Shown here: positions 1-7,253 of the stretch, in pieces
How positions within the stretch are numbered: the stretch's first letter is position 1
Layout: each line of letters opens with the position of its first letter
From: Candidatus Nitrosotalea sp. FS
GTDB lineage: Archaea > Thermoproteota > Nitrososphaeria > Nitrososphaerales > Nitrosopumilaceae
Direction: 5' to 3'
NCBI RefSeq assembly: GCF_011319475.1
Contig: NZ_RCMC01000239.1
Span: 18,211-26,443 of the forward strand
Length of the DNA: 8,233 bases
Program-made: the position numbers and the translations under genes
The notes under the pieces: model-generated
Told to the model about the DNA's origin: nothing
Database searches by the model: none
What the model saw: only the letters and a program-made list of their open reading frames with translations

Positions 1-291
1 AAGAGTATTGAGAATAAACCCAAAAGCATGGTCATTGCTGAGAATTTTATTTGAATACCTAATTCGCATTGCCTCATACCATAAGGCTGTCCTGAACTGT
101 CTGTATTTCTGAAAGTCTGTCCCTTGATATTTCTCTAATGGAAACATCAACACTTTATTTTCACGTAACTTTGTTTGTACTTCCTTTTGATCAGATATGC
201 TTACGGTGACAGATTCTTTTCCAGACCATCTTCTTACAAGAAATGTAGCTATCTCAAGTAATGTATCGCTTCTAAGATGTAATGATTGCAT
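1..291 (-). CDS. Probable von Willebrand factor A (vWA/CoxE-like) protein, N-terminal part, cut by window edge
   Basis: An open frame begins with ATG at 291-289 and stays open for 97 codons to base 1, so only the N-terminus is visible. Its start overlaps the stop of the upstream AAA+ ATPase gene in a TAATG arrangement, which supports translational coupling and this start. The visible part is soluble and basic, with motifs RRWSGKE (about residues 20-26), FRTALWYEAMRIRYS and, near the edge, NDHAFGFILNTL. These resemble, from memory, the N-terminal region of archaeal vWA-domain proteins that pair with MoxR-type ATPases. The metal-binding MIDAS motif (DxSxS) that would prove the family lies outside the window. 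The known role of such pairs is chaperone-like remodelling or metal-cofactor insertion into a client enzyme. The client here is unknown. The family call is inference from context plus partial resemblance; that the frame is coding is well supported. Confidence 0.6.
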   Translation of the reverse strand, partial: MQSLHLRSDTLLEIATFLVRRWSGKESVTVSISDQKEVQTKLRENKVLMFPLEKYQGTDFQKYRQFRTALWYEAMRIRYSNKILSNDHAFGFILNTL

Positions 292-1106
292 TAACTACCA
301 AACATTGATGTTATGATGTCATTTACTTTTTGGAATTCTACGGTGCCCCATTGTAGGTATACATTTGCAAATACTATCTCTGCTGCTTGTCTTGTCTTCA
401 TGCCTGAATCAAGTATCTTTGCAAATGCTATTGTTTCACGCAAACTTGGAGAATAATACAACTCTTCTACTGCAGCTGCTTGTCGTAGAATGTTTGCCAA
501 CTTTATTCCTTGCATGATCTCTTTTTCATGTGACCCTGACGAATGCTGTTTGACTATCTGAAATTCAATATCCTCTGGTGGATAATCTAATCTGAGTCTT
601 ATTGGAAATCTGCTTAACACTTGAGGTGGTAGCTCTTTTGTACCAACATGGGATAGTGGGTTAATTGTAGCTGCAACGAACCATCCTTTTGCGGCATTGA
701 CTAGTTCTCCGCCTGATTCTTTTAGAACAATCTGTCTTCTATCATCTAATGCTTCATCAAGACGTAGAAGAACATCTGCTTCTGCAGAGTTTATCTCATC
801 AAGATACAACATGTTGCCTTCTTTCATGGACTTGACTAGAATTCCTTGTTCGAATCCAATTGCACCATTTTCTAGTGTCTTTGCTCCTACTAGGTGACTT
901 TCACGCGTTCTTAAACTAAAGTTAATTGATTCAAGTTTGATTCCTCGTTTTGTGGCAAATTCTCTTACTAGAGTTGTTTTACCAGTTCCTTTTGGTCCTA
1001 TTATGAGCACAAATAGATTAGATGCATATGCCTTGTCTAAAACATCAAAGGAGTTATTCCAATCTATGTATAATGATTCTGCAAGCACAACTGTACCAAG
1101 TCTCAT
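291..1106 (-). CDS. MoxR-like AAA+ ATPase
   Basis: A 271-residue AAA+ ATPase of the MoxR/CbbQ/NorQ group. Walker A is GPKGTGKT (residues 37-44), Walker B is MLYLDEIN (99-106), sensor 1 is in VAATINP (144-150), and LSRF at 164-167 supplies a candidate arginine finger. These are complete, so ATP hydrolysis is expected. Members of this group remodel client proteins together with a vWA-domain partner, and the gene immediately downstream (TAATG overlap at 293-289) fits that partner. There is no signal peptide or membrane segment, so it is cytoplasmic. Start choice is uncertain. ATG at 1106 is only about 10 nt from the centre of a TATA-like TTTTTAAATT (1120-1111), whereas an in-frame GTG at 1088-1086 sits about 27 nt from it, the leaderless spacing seen at other genes here. 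The true protein may therefore lack the first six residues. It is transcribed in the same direction as the reductase gene upstream, 36 nt away. Confidence 0.85.
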   Translation of the reverse strand: MRLGTVVLAESLYIDWNNSFDVLDKAYASNLFVLIIGPKGTGKTTLVREFATKRGIKLESINFSLRTRESHLVGAKTLENGAIGFEQGILVKSMKEGNMLYLDEINSAEADVLLRLDEALDDRRQIVLKESGGELVNAAKGWFVAATINPLSHVGTKELPPQVLSRFPIRLRLDYPPEDIEFQIVKQHSSGSHEKEIMQGIKLANILRQAAAVEELYYSPSLRETIAFAKILDSGMKTRQAAEIVFANVYLQWGTVEFQKVNDIITSMFGS

Positions 1107-1120
1107 CCTTAATTTAAAAA
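1086..1120 (-). promoter_or_regulatory. TATA-like box of the MoxR-like ATPase gene
   Basis: TTTTTAAATT occupies 1120-1111 on the minus strand, in the 36-nt gap after the reductase stop. Its centre is about 27 nt from the in-frame GTG at 1088 and about 10 nt from the ATG at 1106. If it is a real TATA box, transcription would start inside the ATG-initiated frame and favour the GTG. A promoter further upstream, or read-through from the reductase gene, would keep the ATG. Confidence 0.4.
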
Positions 1121-1142
1121 TGTCTTAAACGAGTTTGCAGAT

Positions 1143-2596
1143 TTAGACTTCTATCTTTGCATACGATTCGTCTAGGATGTGATGCAAAGTTTTCTGCCAC
1201 ATGTCAAAACCGTCTGGCTTTTTGGGGAAATTGTAGTAATGTTCAGTTAATGTCTTGTTCTGTTGTGCAGTAAATCTGAGTCCATCTGCTAATTTTTTGT
1301 TAAGAGCTCCCCTTATCATCATTCCTAGCTTTCCTACTGTTCCAAAGTCTGGATGCTCGCCCTTGCTTATTGCTTCTACATCTAATTTTGACAAAAAGTG
1401 CTTCATTCCATAGTTTATCTGATCATTTGTAAGTGTCTGCAATAAGCGTCTGAAAATTTCAAGGCCTGCTGTTTTGTATCCGTAATCATTTATGAAATCA
1501 ATATTGTATTGCCAAAGGCCTGTCTCACTAACATCATTTGCCTCAATTGCGTTTACTGCATTTTTACCCAATATGGTAGCTGCAACTATTGCAGGACCTA
1601 TTCCTCCGGCATCAAGTGGTTTTGGCATCCATGCCGAGTCTCCTACAAGCATGTATCCGTTTGCAACCAAACAATCATTTTGTCTTCTTACGGAGACTTG
1701 CCAATTACCGGTTACATTGTTGGAATCCATTTCATCGTCTGATAATTTTGGATTCTTGATTGCCTTGTTTATCTTTACATAATCGTTAATCAGTTTTGTT
1801 ACATCGTCACGCGTGCACCTAGTCTCTGATTTCTTTTTATCAGTTCTTTTTGTTGTACTCCTAGACCGATGTTTACTTTGTTTTTTCCTTTTGGAAATAC
1901 CCATCCATATCCACCAGGAGCTATGTCCTGATCAAGATGAATTATACAATAATCTGGATCAAATTCTTTTTTATCTTCTATTCCTGACTCAAATTTCATG
2001 ATATGTCTTCCAGTAGATTCTAAATCATCACGGTCTATCTTTCGCTCTATCTTTGCATTTATGGATAAACCATTTCTTAACATTGAAGTGACTCCTGTTG
2101 CATCCACTACTATCTTTGCAGTTTTTTTGAATGGTTCATTTGTAACTAGGTTTGTTCCTTCTACTCCAACAACAGTTCCATTATCGTATAGCAGGCCTCT
2201 TAATGCTACAGAATATTGGATGTTTACTCCTGCTTTTTTTGCATCACGAAGCTGGCGTTGAGGAAGCTGTTGTCTGTTGAGCATGTATCCATCACCATCA
2301 AAGGGAATTGATGTCTCTCTGTCTGGAGAAAATGCCATTACGCCTTTTACTGGGTGTTCAATCTCAGGATTACCCCATGCAATCTTGATCCTCTCAGTCA
2401 TGTAATCTACGGTGTTCTTTCCAACTGCATCTCCACAAACCCATCCGTTGATTGTCTTCTTACCGATGGTAGGTTCTGGGTTTCTGTCAAGTACTAGAAT
2501 TGATAATCTTTGTTTAGAGTAATACGAGGCTGACTGGGCCGCAATCATTCCTGCAAGGCCTCCTCCTGCTACAATAATATCGTAATCTGTTTTCAC
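1143..2596 (-). pseudogene. Geranylgeranyl reductase family flavoprotein, interrupted by one frameshift
   Basis: An FAD-dependent reductase of the geranylgeranyl reductase family, which in archaea saturates the isoprenoid chains of membrane ether lipids (and in other members menaquinone or other prenyl chains). The N-terminal frame (2596 to about 1810) has the Rossmann motif GGGLAG (residues 11-16), a DATG motif (165-168) and the family signature GGYGWVFPKG (228-237). The second frame (about 1808 to 1143) carries GDSAWMPKPLDAGGIGPA, the C-terminal FAD-contacting motif, and about 220 intact codons. The frames must be joined near 1808-1815: removing 2 nt or adding 1 nt there gives ...RLGA(R)DDVTKL... 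and a product of about 483 residues. As read, the first frame stops at 1801-1799, losing the second FAD motif. The intact downstream coding favours a sequencing error or very recent mutation. The start is GTG at 2596, supported by a TATA box centred about 27 nt upstream. Confidence 0.85.
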
Positions 2597-2617
2597 AGCG
2601 AAAAAACAGGATCCACT

Positions 2618-2628
2618 CTATTTAAAAG
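2618..2628 (-). promoter_or_regulatory. TATA box of the geranylgeranyl reductase gene
   Basis: CTTTTAAATAG on the minus strand is centred about 27 nt from the GTG at 2596-2594. That is the spacing expected if transcription starts at or next to the start codon, so the mRNA is probably leaderless. No Shine-Dalgarno-like purine stretch lies before the GTG. This promoter decides in favour of the non-ATG start. Confidence 0.6.
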
Positions 2629-2659
2629 AACCGTATGAAAATAGATCAAAAGGTGTTTT

Positions 2660-2729
2660 GGGTCGGTTCGTCGCGGCTTCCTCACAGCAGATGCTCAGAC
2701 TGGAGCGGCAAAAATATTACCTCATTCCC
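2660..2729 (-). ncRNA. Candidate C/D-box-like small RNA
   Basis: A GC-rich island stands out in an AT-rich 187-nt intergenic region. Read on the minus strand, it starts with GGG (2729-2727) and ends with CCC (2662-2660), which can pair as a terminal stem. Inside, in order, are ATGAGGT (2725-2719, a poor match to the archaeal C box RUGAUGA), CTGA (2698-2695, perfect D' box), GTGAGGA (2685-2679, one mismatch to the C' box) and CCGA (2666-2663, one mismatch to the D box), directly before the CCC. The C'-D guide spacing is 12 nt, which is typical, but the C-D' spacing is about 20 nt, longer than usual. A TATA-like ATTTAATAAC (2760-2751) is about 27 nt before the GGG, and T-rich DNA follows the end (TTTT at 2651-2648). 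The family is a box C/D guide for 2'-O-methylation of rRNA or tRNA. I could not identify a target, and both C-type boxes deviate from consensus. It may be another structured RNA. Confidence 0.4.
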
Positions 2730-2750
2730 TTTTACTTTAGACCGATAAAT

Positions 2751-2760
2751 GTTATTAAAT
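2751..2760 (-). promoter_or_regulatory. TATA-like element upstream of the candidate small RNA
   Basis: ATTTAATAAC on the minus strand is centred about 27 nt from the GGG that begins the GC-rich element at 2729. It lies just downstream of the RNA-binding protein stop codon and far from the next coding start (2596), so it is more likely to serve a transcript beginning in the intergenic region than the reductase gene, which has its own TATA box. Confidence 0.4.
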
Positions 2761-2783
2761 CATGCTGGCTTTGCAAATCTTAT

Positions 2784-3206
2784 TCAAACTGTAAGTAATT
2801 CTATGTATTTTTTTGAAATTTGGTCTTTTTTGTAGACTGGCATTTTTATCTTAATCTTTATTGCATTATTTTGTTGTAAACTGATCTCTTTTCTCACAAT
2901 CTCATTCTTACCTATTCTCAAAAATAGTGAAGTATCTTCAAAATGCATGTCCATGTTTTCTATTAGTTCTTTCATCTGAGCCTTTGGAATCTTTGACGCT
3001 AATTTTTTGATAAATTCTTCTGCACGTTTCTTTACAAGCGTTATCTTGGCAAGCGTTATGGTGTTTCCGTAATGACCAAGAGTTTTTTCGATAGTAAATT
3101 CGTCCTCGTTAATTTGAAATAAATCAAAGATGGGCTCGAAAATTTTTCTACTGTCCTCTGTTGCATGCAAAATAACCTCAGCTGTTATTTCTAATTGGTG
3201 TGTCAT
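2784..3206 (-). CDS. Archaeal exosome-associated RNA-binding protein (COG1325 family)
   Basis: A 140-residue soluble protein. The order HATED (residues 14-18), LGHYGN (43-48), KKRAEEF, then EDTSLFLRIGK and IKIKIKMPVYKK matches what I know of the small archaeal family once annotated as predicted exosome subunit (COG1325, Pfam RNA_binding PF01877), and the length is normal for it. These proteins are thought to bind RNA and accompany translation or RNA-processing genes. The biochemical role is not settled. ATG at 3206 follows the rps3ae stop by 33 nt. A weak TATA-like GATATAG overlaps the end of rps3ae about 28 nt upstream of this ATG, so the gene may be both co-transcribed with rps3ae and separately transcribed. 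No broken or missing parts are seen. Confidence 0.75.
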   Translation of the reverse strand: MTHQLEITAEVILHATEDSRKIFEPIFDLFQINEDEFTIEKTLGHYGNTITLAKITLVKKRAEEFIKKLASKIPKAQMKELIENMDMHFEDTSLFLRIGKNEIVRKEISLQQNNAIKIKIKMPVYKKDQISKKYIELLTV

Positions 3207-3239
3207 GCTGTATGATGTGTATGTGGTTGGCTATATCTA

Positions 3240-3854
3240 CTAGGCCTGTAGTAGAGCAATTTCGCCCTCTGCAGTCCTGATTAGTTTTGCTTTTTCAATT
3301 CCGACATGTCTTACATGAACTATCTTCTTGACCGCAGCCATGATGTCTGAGTTTATTTTTCCAAATACTGTAGCTTGGATGAATTGATCTATTGTCATTT
3401 CTGGAATGGTTTTTGACATTACTTCCTGGGCAACCAATCTGATTGCGTGCTTTCGTGAGGTGTTCAATTTTTTCTGGGTTAATGCAACTATCTTTATTCT
3501 GAAAATGTATCCATCTTTTGTCTTAACATCTGCAATAAAACTGATCAATGATGAACCTCGTCTTACTAGACTTCTGAGAAATTCCTTGGCATACTCAAAT
3601 CTCTTGAAAATTGTTGTTGCGGTTTCTCCTTCTACCTTGTGTATCTGGAAATACAACTTGAATTGGTGCTGGGAAGGATCTCCTTTCAATATGTCATGTA
3701 GTGTGACCTCTATTACTCTGCCAACTGCGTTGTCGTCATCAGTGATTGGAATATAGGCAATTGGTTTTTTGTCGAATGAAGCAGGAAGCAGTACTGTAAC
3801 CCACTTTTTTTCTCTCCACTTGTCTTTTACTCTAGCAGTCTTTTGACGAGCCAA
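3240..3854 (-). CDS. rps3ae: 30S ribosomal protein S3Ae (eS1)
   Basis: A 204-residue basic protein recognisable as archaeal/eukaryal small-subunit protein eS1 (S3Ae). The start ARQKTARVKDKWREKKW, the GRVIEVTLHDILKGD block (about residues 45-60), the SLVRRGSSLI segment (about 93-102) and the C-terminal KKIVHVRHVGIEKAKL are characteristic. It sits on the 30S platform near the mRNA exit. The start is TTG at 3854-3852. It is supported by a TATA box (CTTATATTTTGG, 3885-3874) centred about 26 nt upstream, typical of leaderless archaeal messages, and by agreement of the resulting N-terminus with the family. It lies 43 nt after serS in the same direction and 33 nt before the RNA-binding protein gene. 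The length is within the family range and the frame is intact. Confidence 0.93.
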   Translation of the reverse strand: MARQKTARVKDKWREKKWVTVLLPASFDKKPIAYIPITDDDNAVGRVIEVTLHDILKGDPSQHQFKLYFQIHKVEGETATTIFKRFEYAKEFLRSLVRRGSSLISFIADVKTKDGYIFRIKIVALTQKKLNTSRKHAIRLVAQEVMSKTIPEMTIDQFIQATVFGKINSDIMAAVKKIVHVRHVGIEKAKLIRTAEGEIALLQA

Positions 3855-3873
3855 CTATGTTGAACTTCTGAGG

Positions 3874-3885
3874 CCAAAATATAAG
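3874..3885 (-). promoter_or_regulatory. TATA box of rps3ae
   Basis: CTTATATTTTGG on the minus strand lies in the 43-nt gap between serS and rps3ae and is centred about 26 nt from the TTG start codon. This implies a leaderless transcript beginning at the TTG and separates rps3ae, at least partly, from the upstream cluster. Confidence 0.55.
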
Positions 3886-3897
3886 TTGTACGACATT

Positions 3898-5160
3898 TTA
3901 GATTAGGCTCGAGCCGACATACTTTTGCAATACCTTTGGAACTGCAATATGTCCATCTTTAGTCTGGAAATTTTCTGTTATCGCAACCATTGTTCTTGTA
4001 GTTGCTACTAGAGTACTGTTCAAAGAATGTAGATACTGTGGTTGTTCATTGGTTTTGTCTCTGAATCTTATTTTCAGCCTTCTTGCCTGAAAGTCAAGAC
4101 AATTAGAACAAGATACTATCTCTCTGTAGCTCTTCTGTCCTGCCATCCAAGCTTCTAGATCGTAGGTCTTGGCAGACACTTTACCCAAATCTCCACTTGA
4201 CAGTAACATGATTCTATATGGAATCTCTAATTTTTGATAAAATTCTTCTGCTATTGCTAACATTCTCTCATGTTCATGCCATGAATCATCTGGTCTTGTA
4301 AACGCGAACTGTTCTACTTTTTCAAATTGGTGTACGCGAAATATTCCCTTCTGGTCTCTGCCATGAGCTCCGGCTTCTTTTCTAAAACACGTGCTAACTC
4401 CTGCATACCTTAGAGGCAATTTTTTACCATCAATTATCTCGTCTGAATGCATGGATGCTACTGCATGTTCACTTGTTCCTATCAGGTAGAGGTCTTCTCC
4501 TTCAATCTTGTAAATTACCTCTTCAAAATCTTGAGCAATTATGGCACCTTCCATTGCACTCTTGTTTATCAAAAATGGTGTCTGTATGGGAGTGTAATTT
4601 TTCTCAGCCAAAAAATCAAGTGCAAACTGTAACAGTGCTTGATTTAATCTGACAAGTTGATTCTTGAGATAGTAAAATCTTGCTCCTGAAACCTTTGCTG
4701 CTCTTTCCAGATCCACAAGGTCAAGATTCTGTGTCAAATCTATGTGATCTTTTATCTCAAAATCAAAAGTAGGTATATTGCCCCATTTTTTTATCTCCTT
4801 GTTTGCTGTTTCATCTTTTCCGATTGGGACTGATTCATGAAACATGTTGGGCAATGTTAGGGAAAGTTTTGTGAATTTGTCTTCTATCTTTAACTGGTCA
4901 TCTTCCAATTTTTTAAGATTGTCAGAAACTGTTTGCATTTGATCTATGAGGCCAGACGCATCTTCACAGGCCTTCTTCCTTTTTGCAATTTCTAATGATA
5001 CTTCATTTCTTTTTTTTCTAAACTCGTCAGTTTTTACAATTAATTCTCTTCTGTCTTTGTCTAGTGAGATTAACTCATCAAGAGGAAATTTTACAGCTCT
5101 TGCCTCTAGCATATTCCTAATCTTGTCTGGACTATCTCGAAGAAGTTTTGGATCAAGCAT
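3898..5160 (-). CDS. serS: Seryl-tRNA synthetase (class II, standard type)
   Basis: A 420-residue cytoplasmic enzyme that charges tRNA-Ser (and tRNA-Sec where present) with serine, using ATP. The N-terminus MLDPKLLRDSPDKIR and a long charged helical arm (about residues 28-100) form the tRNA-binding coiled coil. GTSEHA (228-233) is the serine-binding TSE motif. Motif 2 is in CFRKEAGAHGRDQKGIFR (258-275), SCSNCLDFQARRL is at 350-362, and motif 3 lies around LNSTLVATTRTMVAI (380-394) with its arginine at 389. All catalytic blocks are present, and this is the common SerRS rather than the rare methanogen form. I chose ATG at 5160-5158 over the preceding TTG (5163) because the ATG shares its A with the pcc1 stop codon (TGATG), a tight coupling. 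The C-terminus ends in a normal position. Confidence 0.95.
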   Translation of the reverse strand: MLDPKLLRDSPDKIRNMLEARAVKFPLDELISLDKDRRELIVKTDEFRKKRNEVSLEIAKRKKACEDASGLIDQMQTVSDNLKKLEDDQLKIEDKFTKLSLTLPNMFHESVPIGKDETANKEIKKWGNIPTFDFEIKDHIDLTQNLDLVDLERAAKVSGARFYYLKNQLVRLNQALLQFALDFLAEKNYTPIQTPFLINKSAMEGAIIAQDFEEVIYKIEGEDLYLIGTSEHAVASMHSDEIIDGKKLPLRYAGVSTCFRKEAGAHGRDQKGIFRVHQFEKVEQFAFTRPDDSWHEHERMLAIAEEFYQKLEIPYRIMLLSSGDLGKVSAKTYDLEAWMAGQKSYREIVSCSNCLDFQARRLKIRFRDKTNEQPQYLHSLNSTLVATTRTMVAITENFQTKDGHIAVPKVLQKYVGSSLI

Positions 5161-5402
5161 CAACTAGTCACTTTGAGTATAACTTGGGTCTGTTCAAGAA
5201 CTTCATCAATAGTAGAAATCAATGTTCGTATATTTCCTTTACCCTCAAATGTAAAAATCAGAGATGTTTGATCCTTTTCAATTTTGAAAGAAAGATTTTC
5301 TGGAAAATCTACATTATCAGGCTCCAAAGACTTTCTTATGGACTCTGCCTTTTTGTCTGAAAGATTATTCAGAAACACTTGAACTTTGCATTCTAGAGAC
5401 AT
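5160..5402 (-). CDS. KEOPS complex subunit Pcc1-like protein
   Basis: An 80-residue protein with the beta-alpha-beta-beta-alpha pattern of Pcc1 (CTAG/Pcc1 family). It has an N-terminal strand (ECKVQVFLNN), a helix with the family-type SIRKSLEPDN (about residues 22-31), and a final segment in which an ISTIDEVLEQT helix precedes a hydrophobic strand. Pcc1 is the dimerising small subunit of KEOPS, which makes N6-threonylcarbamoyl-adenosine at position 37 of ANN-decoding tRNAs together with Kae1, Bud32 and Cgi121. Those partners are not in this window. The ATG at 5402 lies inside the end of the DHH gene (38-nt overlap, different frame), and the stop shares a base with the serS start. The neighbours (serS, ribosomal proteins) fit a tRNA/translation role. 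The family call rests on size, pattern and the known archaeal association of pcc1 with rps15, a RecJ-like gene and rps3ae. Confidence 0.75.
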   Translation of the reverse strand: MSLECKVQVFLNNLSDKKAESIRKSLEPDNVDFPENLSFKIEKDQTSLIFTFEGKGNIRTLISTIDEVLEQTQVILKVTS

Positions 5403-6783
5403 TTTGTTCGAGATAGTCTAGGAATTCATCCAATTTGTCTTTTGTAATTCTTGCTCCTGCAGCTGCCGCATGTCCTCCTCCCACGCCAGACACTTTTGCA
5501 GCACATTCTCGCATTAGCAATCCTAAATTGACTTCGGATTTGCAACCCGTAGATTTGCGTGAAGAGAACTTTATCGTTCCTTCTTCACCGTTTGTTCTAA
5601 GTATGATTATTTTTCCAGTATTTTTCTGAGATCCTCCAAGAAGTGATGATACTGCACCTGTCATATTTTCTGGTACGAGCCCTTCTCCATTTACCATCAA
5701 GTAATGACCATTATCGGTTATTCTCCATCTTTCACTAGAAAGTGTATTCATGTAGGTTCTCAGGAATGTTCTATATTCTACCAAAATATTTTCTCCTTCT
5801 TGTAACATCTTGGTCCTATCTCCCATACAAATTGCAACTCCTACTCCTGCCTTGCGAATTCTGCCACAAGAGTTCAGCATTGTTGAAAATTCTCTTGCGT
5901 CTCGAAGAAAACTTCTCTTATCTTCGCCAGATAATGTGTATGTATACCCTACAAGTTCGTCTAGTATGTCGCTTGCATTTTTAGTTGAAATGTATTTTGA
6001 TATTGTTTGAAGAAGGACTCTCTTCTCGTCTTCTGTTAGCTCAGCCGGGACTCGCCACCTACTTCCATCCTTTAATTTTATTCCTGATGAATTCAAGAGT
6101 GAGAGGCAGGCGTCGCGATTCCATGTTAAACCCTCTATGAAAGGCTGTGAGGTAAATGCAAGTGCATCAGGCAGTGGTCTTGTCTCTCGTCCTACAAGTA
6201 AAATATCCAAATCAATTTCGACTTGGTTGTTCTTTTTTGCGGTAGCAGCAATTTCTAAATTTATTCCAGTAAATGATTTCTTTTCGCCTTGGTCCTGTCT
6301 ATCTCCTAGTGCTGCAACAACTGCAATCCATGCCAAGTCTGTATTCTCCTTGTGCAAGGCTTTTGAAACTAGATATGCCATACCTCCTGCAGAAACATCT
6401 TTTCCACCATCCACATCATATTTCCAGGCATTGATGACTTTTTGATTATCAAACTCTTCTTGTGGTATTTGATGATGATCAACTACTATCCAATTGTCAT
6501 CTAATGCGTTATCGATATCCTTTGCAAATCCTCCTCCAAGATCTGTGATTATGTGAAACTGTCTTGAATCATTTTTCATTTTTTCAATAATGTTTTTACC
6601 AAATTCATTTACAGTGCGTACGGTACATTTTGCACCTGATCTGATCAAAGATTTTGTAACTATGCTGCCAGAAGTTATTCCGTCACAATCAAGATGAGTT
6701 ATTACTGAAATATTTTTTCCTGTTTTGATACAATCAGAAACTCTGTCATGAAAATAGGATAATGCTTGGTCTAACTTTGCCAT
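5365..6783 (-). CDS. DHH/DHHA1-family phosphoesterase, archaeal RecJ-like
   Basis: A 472-residue member of the DHH superfamily. The N-terminal DHH domain shows THLDCDG (residues 29-35, motif I), DLGGG (81-85), VVDHHQIP (100-107, the DHH motif with D102 H103 H104) and ALGDRQD (158-164, motif IV aspartate). These residues bind the two metal ions, usually manganese. The C-terminal DHHA1 domain ends with GVGGGHAAAAGARI (433-446), which contacts substrate. Archaeal homologues include RecJ-like exonucleases, some of which (GAN) join the GINS-CMG replisome, and others acting on short RNA or DNA. The sequence alone does not say which. Its start (6783) overlaps the rps15 stop as TAATG, and its last 38 nt overlap pcc1, so the protein is made from the ribosomal/KEOPS operon. 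All metal ligands are present, so it should be active. Confidence 0.88.
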   Translation of the reverse strand: MAKLDQALSYFHDRVSDCIKTGKNISVITHLDCDGITSGSIVTKSLIRSGAKCTVRTVNEFGKNIIEKMKNDSRQFHIITDLGGGFAKDIDNALDDNWIVVDHHQIPQEEFDNQKVINAWKYDVDGGKDVSAGGMAYLVSKALHKENTDLAWIAVVAALGDRQDQGEKKSFTGINLEIAATAKKNNQVEIDLDILLVGRETRPLPDALAFTSQPFIEGLTWNRDACLSLLNSSGIKLKDGSRWRVPAELTEDEKRVLLQTISKYISTKNASDILDELVGYTYTLSGEDKRSFLRDAREFSTMLNSCGRIRKAGVGVAICMGDRTKMLQEGENILVEYRTFLRTYMNTLSSERWRITDNGHYLMVNGEGLVPENMTGAVSSLLGGSQKNTGKIIILRTNGEEGTIKFSSRKSTGCKSEVNLGLLMRECAAKVSGVGGGHAAAAGARITKDKLDEFLDYLEQNVSRMQSSSVSE

Positions 6784-7232
6784 TACTCGAGTTGAGCAAT
6801 GACTGCCTTATATTTCCAAGTTTTGGGTATCTTGCCAATTTTCTTGTAATATGAAGATAATCTGTGAACCTTTGCCTCTAGAAGTTCAAGCGATCTGACG
6901 TTTCTTTTATCAGATTTATTTTCCTTCAAATGTTTTTGCAAGCCTAGTGCCTTGTTTACTAGGTTGTTCAGGTCTTCTGGCATTTCTGTTTTGACCCCCT
7001 TTTGTTCAAGGATCTCGGTGATTGATTTTTTGACGATCTGTCTTGTGATTGGTATTGCATATTGATCACGCAATTTTATTCCAATCCTACTCGGTGGAAG
7101 ACCTTCTTTTGCATACTTGACAACTAACTCTTCGATCTCTGCCGGACTCTGTTTTACCCATGTAGGTGTACTGGGAGTGATCGGCCTTGTTGAATGTGAC
7201 TTGCCATGTCTATGTGAATGAAGACGACCCAC
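6783..7232 (-). CDS. rps15: 30S ribosomal protein S15 (uS15)
   Basis: A 149-residue archaeal uS15, which binds the central domain of 16S rRNA early in 30S assembly. The archaeal/eukaryal N-terminal extension (MGRLHSHRHGKSHSTRP, then a helical WVKQSPAEIEELVVKYA segment) precedes the S15 core, with LGLQKHLKENKSDKRNVRSL (about residues 92-111) and the C-terminal RLSSYYKKIGKIPKTWKY block. Length is normal for archaea. The start is GTG at 7232-7230. It gives the canonical N-terminus and has a TATA-like TTTATG about 26 nt upstream, consistent with a leaderless message. It is the first gene of the cluster that runs through the DHH protein, pcc1 and serS, and is transcribed divergently from the small membrane-protein gene at 7340. 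Confidence 0.95.
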   Translation of the reverse strand: MGRLHSHRHGKSHSTRPITPSTPTWVKQSPAEIEELVVKYAKEGLPPSRIGIKLRDQYAIPITRQIVKKSITEILEQKGVKTEMPEDLNNLVNKALGLQKHLKENKSDKRNVRSLELLEAKVHRLSSYYKKIGKIPKTWKYKAVIAQLE

Positions 7233-7253
7233 GAACCGCTTGTTTTTTAAGGA

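Noticed and set aside
1831..1850. Programmed -1 frameshifting at the AAAAA run on the minus strand
   Set aside because: A slip there would replace the family-like KRNQRLGAR segment by a Lys/Ser/Thr-rich reading. The frame that looks authentic continues to about 1810, past the A run, so the break lies at CACGCGTG instead.
1802..1904. The N-terminal 32 residues of the second reductase frame (a Lys/Arg/Ser-rich start at 1904) as a separate gene start
   Set aside because: This basic stretch is the out-of-frame reading of the region that encodes the end of the first reductase frame. The coding signal switches frame at about 1810, so no independent gene begins at 1904.
2657..2711. tRNA gene in the GC-rich intergenic island (GGTTCG resembles a T-loop)
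   Set aside because: No acceptor stem, anticodon arm or D arm can be folded around it on either strand.
5148..5360. Plus-strand frame opposite pcc1
   Set aside because: It has no promoter or recognisable features and is fully covered by the pcc1 frame, which fits a known family and couples to serS.
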